NCBI GenBank assembly: GCA_031418775.1
Contig: JANOJN010000272.1
Location: 1 to 64,000, forward strand
Length of the DNA: 64,000 nucleotides
Direction of reading: 5' to 3'
Source: JANLQX01 sp031418775
GTDB lineage: Bacteria; Actinomycetota; Acidimicrobiia; Acidimicrobiales; JANYDT01
The notes below the pieces were generated by a model that worked only from the letters and a program-made list of their open reading frames with translations, was not told the origin of the DNA and did not search any database. Positions 58,374 through 64,000 of the stretch are shown here, piece after piece. Numbering within the stretch: position 1 is the first letter of the stretch; each line of letters opens with the position of its first letter. A program made the position numbers and the translations under genes.

Positions 58374-59407
58374 TCGCGCTGCTCGTTGCCGGCATCATCT
58401 CGTTCTTCACGTCACTGCTCGGGATGCCTTTGCTGATTCGTTGGCTCGCTGCGAACGGCATCGGCCAACCTATCCGGACCGACGGCCCGCAGACCCACCT
58501 GAAGAAGACCGGCACGCCGACTATGGGCGGCATCGCCATCGTCATCGCCGCCGTCGCCGGTTACATCGTGCCCCATCTCGTGACGACGCTGCCGTTCAGC
58601 CGGCGGGGCCTTCTCGTCGTCTTCGCCTTCGTGGGAGCCGCCCTCGTCGGCCTGGCCGACGACTGGATCAAGATCAGTCGCAAACGCAGCCTCGGGTTGA
58701 ACAAGCGCGCCAAGATCGTCGGTCAGTTCCTCGTCGCCGGCATCTTCGCCGCTCTGGCGATCTCGTGGGCGAAGCTCGATCCGGTGCTCGGGTTCACCCG
58801 GCCGCAACGGCCCGGGTGGCTGCTCCCGACGGTGCTCTGGGTCGTCGTGATGATGTTCGTGGTGATCGGCTGTTCCAACGCCGTGAACCTCACCGACGGA
58901 CTCGACGGGCTCGCCGCCGGAAGTTCGGTCTACGCCTTCGGCGCCTACACCGTGATGGCGTTCTGGATGTTCCGCAACTTCGGCGACTATCGAATCGACA
59001 ACGCGCTCGACGTCTCCGTGGTCGCTGCGTCGATGGTCGGCGCGTGTGCCGGGTTCCTCTGGTGGAATGCGGCGCCCGCACGCATCTTCATGGGCGACGT
59101 CGGCTCACTCGCCATCGGTTCGGCGCTCGGTGCGATCGCCGTGGTGACCTACACGCCGCTGCTCCTGCCGATCATCGGAGGGCTTTTCGTGATGGAGACA
59201 CTCTCGGTCATGCTTCAGGTCTTCACGTTCCGCCTCATGGGCGGGCGGCGGATCTTCCGGATGGCGCCGATCCATCACCACTTCGAGCTCAAGGGCTGGC
59301 CGGAGACGACGGTGATCATCAGGTTCTGGATCCTGGCCATGATCGCCGCGGCCGTCGGGCTGGGTCTGTTCTACGCCGACTTCCTCCGCCTCGGCGGCCT
59401 TGGCTGA
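58370..59407 (+). CDS. mraY: Phospho-MurNAc-pentapeptide transferase MraY
   Basis: Moves the pentapeptide precursor onto undecaprenyl phosphate (lipid I). The 345-residue protein has about ten membrane segments and the catalytic blocks GIPGLADDWIKIS-type (here GLADDWIKISRKRS), NAVNLTDGLDGLAAG and PIHHHFELKGWPE. It starts with GTG overlapping the murF stop. The next gene is ftsW, 55 bp on; murD is not between them. Confidence 0.96.
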   Translation: MIALLVAGIISFFTSLLGMPLLIRWLAANGIGQPIRTDGPQTHLKKTGTPTMGGIAIVIAAVAGYIVPHLVTTLPFSRRGLLVVFAFVGAALVGLADDWIKISRKRSLGLNKRAKIVGQFLVAGIFAALAISWAKLDPVLGFTRPQRPGWLLPTVLWVVVMMFVVIGCSNAVNLTDGLDGLAAGSSVYAFGAYTVMAFWMFRNFGDYRIDNALDVSVVAASMVGACAGFLWWNAAPARIFMGDVGSLAIGSALGAIAVVTYTPLLLPIIGGLFVMETLSVMLQVFTFRLMGGRRIFRMAPIHHHFELKGWPETTVIIRFWILAMIAAAVGLGLFYADFLRLGGLG

Positions 59408-59462
59408 CCATGCATGTTCCTTCCACTTCAGCGACTTCCACCGGACCGGAAAGCGACACCCG

Positions 59463-60818
59463 ATGACCCGAGCTTTCGTCCCTCCCCTCCGGCGACGCGC
59501 ACCCCAGCGCGTTCGTTCCGGTGCCACCGGTGCGGCGCGCCGCGTCGGACCGGATGTTCCGGCGATGCGGTCGACCGCCCAGACAGGATGGACGCCAGCG
59601 GCGCTCGGCCTCGTCGTCTTGGTGGTCCTGCTCATCGCCACGGGTCTGGTGTTCGTCGCGTCCGCATCGTCGATCCACTCGCTGACGGTCTACAAGGATC
59701 CGTGGTACGTCTTCCGCCGCCAGATGTTGTGGATCGCCATGGGGCTCGCCGCCGGTCTCGTCGCGATCTTCTTCCCGTACACCGCCTGGCGTCGGCTCGC
59801 CAAGCCCATGTTCGCGGTGTCGGTGCTCGCCACCCTCGTGACCCTCACGCCGCTCGGGCACACGCGCGGCGGCTCGCGTCGCTGGGTCGGTCCGGAGTCG
59901 ATTGCCGTCCAGCCCACGGAACTGCTCAAGCTCTCCCTCGCGTTCGCGCTTGCCTCGTTCGTGTGCGCCAGGAGCCATCACCTCGCCGAGCCTGACCACG
60001 TCAGGCATTACTTCCTGCGTCCGTTCCTCGTGATCTCGGGAATCGCGATCGTGCCCGTCCTGCTCCAGCCGGACATGGGAACAGCCATGATCCTGGTACT
60101 GATCTGCGCCACGATGGCGGTCGCGTCCGGCCTTGCCGGAAAGACCCTTCTTCGTCTCGGTGCGGTCGGAGCCGTGCTCGTCTTCCTGTTTGCGAAGGTC
60201 TCACCGTACCGATGGGATCGGGTCGTCGCCTTCCTCAAACCGGGTCACGACCTGCAAGGCATCGGCTATCACGTGTACCAGTCGAAGCTGGGCTTCGCCT
60301 CCGGTGGTCTCGTCGGTCGGGGGATCGGTGCCAGCCGGGCCAAGTGGGGGTTCCTCCCCAACGCGCACACGGACTTCATCTTTGCGATCATCGGCGAGGA
60401 GACGGGGCTGATCGGTGCAGTGGTCGTCCTCGGCCTCTACGGATCGCTGATCTTCGTCGGCATGCATGTGGCCCGGCGGGCGCGTGACCGATTCGCCTCG
60501 CTTGTCGCTGCCGCCATCACCACATGGATCGCGACGCAGGCCGTCATCAACACGGGGGCCGTGCTCGGTTCGATGCCGGTTACCGGAGTGCCGCTGCCAT
60601 TCGTCTCGGTCGGCGGATCCTCCTTCATTGTCCTGATGGTCGCGACCGGAGCACTCGTCAACATCGCCCGGACGGGAATGTTCGATCCCACGACCGATCG
60701 GGCGACACGATCGCCGACGGGAACGGCGGGGGTCGGACTCGGCAACCGCCGAATCCCGAAACTGAGCGCAACCACCCTCAAGGGAGCCCGTCGATCGGCG
60801 CCGAGACCTCGACCATGA
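59463..60818 (+). CDS. ftsW: Septal peptidoglycan polymerase FtsW (SEDS)
   Basis: SEDS glycosyltransferase that works with FtsI at the septum. The 451-residue protein has a basic cytoplasmic N-terminus of about 45 residues, then about ten membrane segments with RRQMLWIAMGLAAG, LLQPDMGTAMIL (catalytic Asp region), GYHVYQSKLGFASGGLVGRG, NAHTDFIFAIIGEETGLIGA and PLPFVSVGGSSF. The ATG at 59463 has GGAAAG about 10 nt upstream; the open frame to 59400 overlaps mraY. The stop overlaps the murG start (ATGA). Confidence 0.95.
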   Translation: MTRAFVPPLRRRAPQRVRSGATGAARRVGPDVPAMRSTAQTGWTPAALGLVVLVVLLIATGLVFVASASSIHSLTVYKDPWYVFRRQMLWIAMGLAAGLVAIFFPYTAWRRLAKPMFAVSVLATLVTLTPLGHTRGGSRRWVGPESIAVQPTELLKLSLAFALASFVCARSHHLAEPDHVRHYFLRPFLVISGIAIVPVLLQPDMGTAMILVLICATMAVASGLAGKTLLRLGAVGAVLVFLFAKVSPYRWDRVVAFLKPGHDLQGIGYHVYQSKLGFASGGLVGRGIGASRAKWGFLPNAHTDFIFAIIGEETGLIGAVVVLGLYGSLIFVGMHVARRARDRFASLVAAAITTWIATQAVINTGAVLGSMPVTGVPLPFVSVGGSSFIVLMVATGALVNIARTGMFDPTTDRATRSPTGTAGVGLGNRRIPKLSATTLKGARRSAPRPRP

Positions 60819-61990
60819 CCACAGCCCCCTGGATCATCGTTGCCGGCGGAGGTACCGCTGGCCACGTGCTCCCGGCCCTGGCCGTGGCCGACACGCTGGT
60901 CGCCCGCGGCGTCGACGCCACGAGCATCGTGTTCGTCGGATCGCAACGCGGCGTCGAGAAGCGACTTGTTCCGGCTGCCGGCTACGCGCTCACCATGCTC
61001 TCGGGCCGAGGGCTGCTGCGCTCCTTCGCCCCTCGGGCGGTCCTCACGAATCTCCGCTCATCGCTCGGGCTCCTCGGGGCGACGCTGAGGACGGTCGTCT
61101 CGTTTCTCCGCGCCCGGCCGGCTGTCGTTCTCAGCGTCGGCGGGTATGCCTCGGTGCCCGCATGCCTCGCCGCCCGACTGACGCGGGTGCCCCTCGTCAT
61201 CGCCGAGTCCAACGCCCGAGCGGGTCGCAGCGTTCGGGCCTTCTCGAAGTACGCGAAGGCTGCCGCCGTAGCGTTCCCGACGACCGGCCTTCCCCGGGCC
61301 GTCGTGACCGGCAACCCCGTACGCCGCGAGATTCTCGATCTTGCCCGCAAGCCGGCCGATGTCGCGCGAGCTGACGCCCGAAACGAACTCGGCATCGACT
61401 CGGCGACGCAAGTGGTGACCGTCTTCGGTGGCTCGCTCGGAGCCCGTCGGATCAACGAAACCGTTCTTGCCCTCTGCGACCGCTGGGCAGGGCGCCGGCT
61501 CCTGATCCGTCACGTGGTCGGGCCGCGAGATCTCGATTGGGCGCAGGAGCGCCGCAACGCGTGGTTGTCGGATCATCCGGAGGCAATGCTCGACTACCAG
61601 CAGGTCGCGTACGAGGACCAGATGCCGCGTTGGTACGTGGCCTCCGACGTGATCGTGTGCCGAGCCGGCGCGACCTCGGTCGCCGACCTTTCGGTTCTCG
61701 GGGTTCCGGCCATCCTCGTCCCGCTGCCCGGTGCAGCCGAGGACCACCAGACCGCAAACGCGCGTGCCGTCGTCGATGACGGGGCCGCGGTCCTGCTCGC
61801 CGATCGGGACCTGGGGGCAGAACGACTGGCCGAAGCGCTCGATCAGTTGCTCCACGATCCTGACCGCCGATCGGCGCTCGCTGCCGCGCAACGTCGCCGG
61901 AGCCGTCCCGACGCCGGCGACGCCATTGCCCAACTCCTCTTCACCCACGCGGCCCGCCAGCCTTCACTCGTCGGCCGCTCCCAGGGGTGA
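60815..61990 (+). CDS. murG: UDP-GlcNAc:lipid I GlcNAc transferase MurG
   Basis: Makes lipid II at the inner face of the membrane. The 391-residue GT-B protein shows VAGGGTAGHVLPALAVADTL, SVGGYASVPACLAA, VFGGSLGARRINE and the UDP-GlcNAc site RAGATSVADLSVLGVPAI with EDHQTANA. I chose the ATG at 60815 (MTTAPWIIVAGGG) inside the ftsW stop. The stop overlaps the murC GTG. Confidence 0.96.
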   Translation: MTTAPWIIVAGGGTAGHVLPALAVADTLVARGVDATSIVFVGSQRGVEKRLVPAAGYALTMLSGRGLLRSFAPRAVLTNLRSSLGLLGATLRTVVSFLRARPAVVLSVGGYASVPACLAARLTRVPLVIAESNARAGRSVRAFSKYAKAAAVAFPTTGLPRAVVTGNPVRREILDLARKPADVARADARNELGIDSATQVVTVFGGSLGARRINETVLALCDRWAGRRLLIRHVVGPRDLDWAQERRNAWLSDHPEAMLDYQQVAYEDQMPRWYVASDVIVCRAGATSVADLSVLGVPAILVPLPGAAEDHQTANARAVVDDGAAVLLADRDLGAERLAEALDQLLHDPDRRSALAAAQRRRSRPDAGDAIAQLLFTHAARQPSLVGRSQG

Positions 61991-63393
61991 CTCAGATGTT
62001 CTCCCTCCACCGTCCGGCGCGTGTGCACATCATCGCCGTCGGTGGCGCCGCAATGGGACCGATCGCCACCATCCTGCACGCCTGCGGCCATACGGTGAGC
62101 GGAAGCGACCAGGCGGAGTCGGCCATGCTCGACACGCTTCGAGAACTCGGTGTGGTCGTGCATGTCGGCCATCGCGCCGAACATGTCACCGGCGTCGACG
62201 TGGTCATCCATTCGGCGGCGATCAAGCCGGGAAACGTGGAACTCGACGCAGCGCTCGAGGGTGGCGTTCCCTGTCTCAGCCGGGCTGATGCGATGGAGGT
62301 GATCTGCGCCGACAAGCGGGTCATCGCGGTGAGCGGGGCACACGGCAAGACGACGACCTCCGCAATGCTGGCCACGCTCATGGTCGATGCCGGGGAGGAC
62401 CCGTCGTTCCTGGTCGGCTCCACCGTCGCCCGTTTCGGCAGCGGGGTGCGCTGGACCAACTCCTCGGACTGGTTCGTCCTCGAGGCCGACGAGAGCGATG
62501 GCTCGTTCCTCCGGGCGAACGCGGAGGCGGTGATCGTCACCAACGCAGATCCGGACCATCTCGACTTCTGGGGGACTGAGCAAGCGCTCCTCGACGGCTA
62601 CGGGCGATTCATCGATTCCGCGGCGATCGCCGTCGTCTGCGTCGAGAACCCCAACTCGGCGAGTCTCGCCCATGCCTTTTCCGGCGATCATATGCATACC
62701 TATGGTTGGGACCCGAATGGAGACTGGAAGATCGGGCACTTCGTACCGGAGCGGCTCGGCTCCCGTTTCGACGTGATCGAGCCGGACGGCAGCTCGACCG
62801 CCGTGGTCATCCACGTGCCCGGCGACCACAACGCGCTCAACGCCACCGCCGCCTTCGCGCTCCTGCGTCGTCTCGGTCTCGACGCATCGGTGCTGGCCCG
62901 CTCCATGGCCGCCTTCGGTGGCGTGTCGCGGCGATTCGAATTCCGCGGCGAAGCGAACGGTGTCACCTTCGTCGACGACTACGCACACCTTCCCGCTGAG
63001 GTCGCCACGAACGTCGCTAGCGCCGTCAGGGCCAATTGGTCCCGGGTGATCGCCATCTTCCAACCGCACCGCTACACCCGCGTGAGAGATGTCGGCCGCG
63101 AGTTCGGGACATCGTTCGCCGGTGCCGACGTCGTCATCATCTGCGGTCTCTATGCCGCAGGGCAACAGCCGATCGAAGGGATCTCGGGGAGGACGGTGTT
63201 CGACGCCGTCGCCCGAGCACGACCCGACGGTGAGCAGTACTACTGCGAGACCCGGGCCGAGCTCGCCGATCTGGTCCCGCGGGTCGTGCGGTCCGGTGAT
63301 CTCGTACTGACCATGAATGCAGGCGATCTCACGACCTTCCCCGACGAGATGCTCTCGTCGGACTGGGCGACCGGCCGGGCAGGGCATCGATGA
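61987..63393 (+). CDS. murC: UDP-MurNAc--L-alanine ligase MurC
   Basis: Adds L-alanine to UDP-MurNAc. The 468-residue Mur ligase has VGGAAMGPIATILHACGH (UDP-binding; usually GIGGxGM), AVSGAHGKTTTSAML (ATP), VLEADESDGSFL and FQPHRYTRVRD. The motif usually written DDYAHHP reads DDYAHLP here, so the second His is Leu. The start GTG overlaps the murG stop and the stop overlaps murB. Confidence 0.95.
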   Translation: MTQMFSLHRPARVHIIAVGGAAMGPIATILHACGHTVSGSDQAESAMLDTLRELGVVVHVGHRAEHVTGVDVVIHSAAIKPGNVELDAALEGGVPCLSRADAMEVICADKRVIAVSGAHGKTTTSAMLATLMVDAGEDPSFLVGSTVARFGSGVRWTNSSDWFVLEADESDGSFLRANAEAVIVTNADPDHLDFWGTEQALLDGYGRFIDSAAIAVVCVENPNSASLAHAFSGDHMHTYGWDPNGDWKIGHFVPERLGSRFDVIEPDGSSTAVVIHVPGDHNALNATAAFALLRRLGLDASVLARSMAAFGGVSRRFEFRGEANGVTFVDDYAHLPAEVATNVASAVRANWSRVIAIFQPHRYTRVRDVGREFGTSFAGADVVIICGLYAAGQQPIEGISGRTVFDAVARARPDGEQYYCETRAELADLVPRVVRSGDLVLTMNAGDLTTFPDEMLSSDWATGRAGHR

Positions 63394-64000
63394 GCGGGGC
63401 CGAGGTGATCGCCCGCGCCGCCGCTCTGCTCGGGCCCCGAGCCGAACACGGCGTGGAGCTGGCGCCGTTCACCACCTTCCGCATCGGCGGACCGGCGCGG
63501 CTCGTCGTCCGTGCCCAGAGCGCCGACGACTTCAGCGCGTTGCACGACGCCGTCTGCGCCACCGGTGTCGATGTTCTGGTCATCGGACAGGGTTCGAACC
63601 TGCTCATCGGTGACGACGGGTGGCCTGGCCTCGTCGTGGTCGTCGGTGGCGGCGAGGGCGACGCGATCGACATCGAGCGCACGGCCGATCACGAGTTCAT
63701 GGTGCGGGCGGGCGCCGGAGTGAAGCTGCCGGTACTCGCACGGCGATCGGTGGCCGAAGGGGCCACCGGCCTCGAATGGATGGTCGGTGTGCCCGGCTCG
63801 GTCGGCGGTGCGGTGAGGATGAACGCGGGGGGTCACGGATCGGACGTGGCCACGAACATCGTCAGCGCCGACGTCGTCGACCTCGCCGACGATGTCGGCA
63901 TCGTCCGTCGTTCATCCGGGTCCCTGGGCCTCGCCTACCGACACAGCGACCTCTCTGCTTCGGAGGTCGTCATCAATGCAGCATTCCGGTGTGGCGTCGG
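63390..64000 (+). CDS. murB: UDP-N-acetylenolpyruvoylglucosamine reductase MurB, partial
   Basis: Makes UDP-MurNAc from the enolpyruvyl precursor with FAD and NADPH. The first 203 residues are visible and the frame is open to the right edge. Family blocks are APFTTFRIGGPARLVV, IGQGSNLLIGDDGWPG (FAD binding) and GLEWMVGVPGSVGGAVRMNAGG, then LAYRHSDL. The start overlaps the murC stop by 4 bp (ATGA). ftsQ and ftsZ would be expected beyond the edge. Confidence 0.95.
   Translation, partial: MSGAEVIARAAALLGPRAEHGVELAPFTTFRIGGPARLVVRAQSADDFSALHDAVCATGVDVLVIGQGSNLLIGDDGWPGLVVVVGGGEGDAIDIERTADHEFMVRAGAGVKLPVLARRSVAEGATGLEWMVGVPGSVGGAVRMNAGGHGSDVATNIVSADVVDLADDVGIVRRSSGSLGLAYRHSDLSASEVVINAAFRCGV

Noticed and set aside
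59400..60818. murD hidden in the ftsW frame
   Set aside because: The product is a membrane SEDS protein throughout, with no Mur ligase motif.
1..64000. tRNA, rRNA, CRISPR arrays, transposases, prophage
   Set aside because: Scanned by eye on both strands; none could be supported.

Overview
The window is high-GC (roughly two thirds G+C) and reads as a chromosomal segment of an actinobacterium. A mycothiol ligase (mshC type), an F420:NADPH oxidoreductase, an InhA-like enoyl reductase, a HAD-PlsC fusion, a DesA-like acyl-ACP desaturase, a thrS-HIT pair and a meso-DAP-type MurE all point that way. BON-OmpA envelope proteins and the overall gene mix suggest the class Acidimicrobiia (Ilumatobacter relatives). 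That placement is inference. No tRNA, rRNA, CRISPR array, transposase or phage gene was seen.

Left part (1-13.4 kb). On the minus strand lie an unidentified partial gene, a fused ClpX-zinc-finger/HIT protein, thrS and a SulP transporter. An ECF sigma factor is divergent from SulP and overlaps a double-VOC protein. Then come a DUF5655 protein, mshC and npdG (minus), and fabI/inhA coupled to a YbjN protein (plus). They are followed by an APH-DUF6285 fusion, a secreted toxin-like nuclease with a serine-rich linker and an unknown secreted protein.

Middle part (13.4-34.8 kb). A GntR regulator is divergent from a mitochondrial-type aconitase over a shared operator-like site. Lipid genes follow: HAD-PlsC, a desaturase behind a perfect 20-bp palindrome, and a carboxyltransferase. 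Next are a CAP protein, a complete amino-acid ABC importer, a thiolase/hydrolase/hydrolase operon with a duplicated start region, a second CAP protein, an enoyl-CoA hydratase, a kinase-like protein and two adjacent fold-type II PLP enzymes.

Right part (34.9-50.5 kb). ruvCAB-queA is followed by four envelope genes arranged as two successive pairs, each a membrane-anchored coiled-coil protein plus a BON-OmpA protein. Then come an enoyl-CoA hydratase, an 83-bp inverted-repeat element and a zinc/manganese-type ABC importer. On the minus strand are an S51-like peptidase fused to a CysS-type C-terminal domain, an alpha/beta hydrolase, a nucleotidyltransferase and pgl.

The end (50.6-64 kb) is the division and cell-wall (dcw) cluster: mraZ, rsmH, ftsL, ftsI, murE, murF, mraY, ftsW, murG, murC and murB (cut by the edge). 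Most junctions overlap by 4 bp. Upstream of mraZ are five TGG-type boxes at an exact 10-bp period, the layout of an MraZ operator. murD, expected between mraY and ftsW, is absent.

The most distinctive non-coding signal is a family of about 70-bp intergenic repeats (four copies, all in the same orientation). Each can form two hairpins, and the first hairpin shows compensatory changes.
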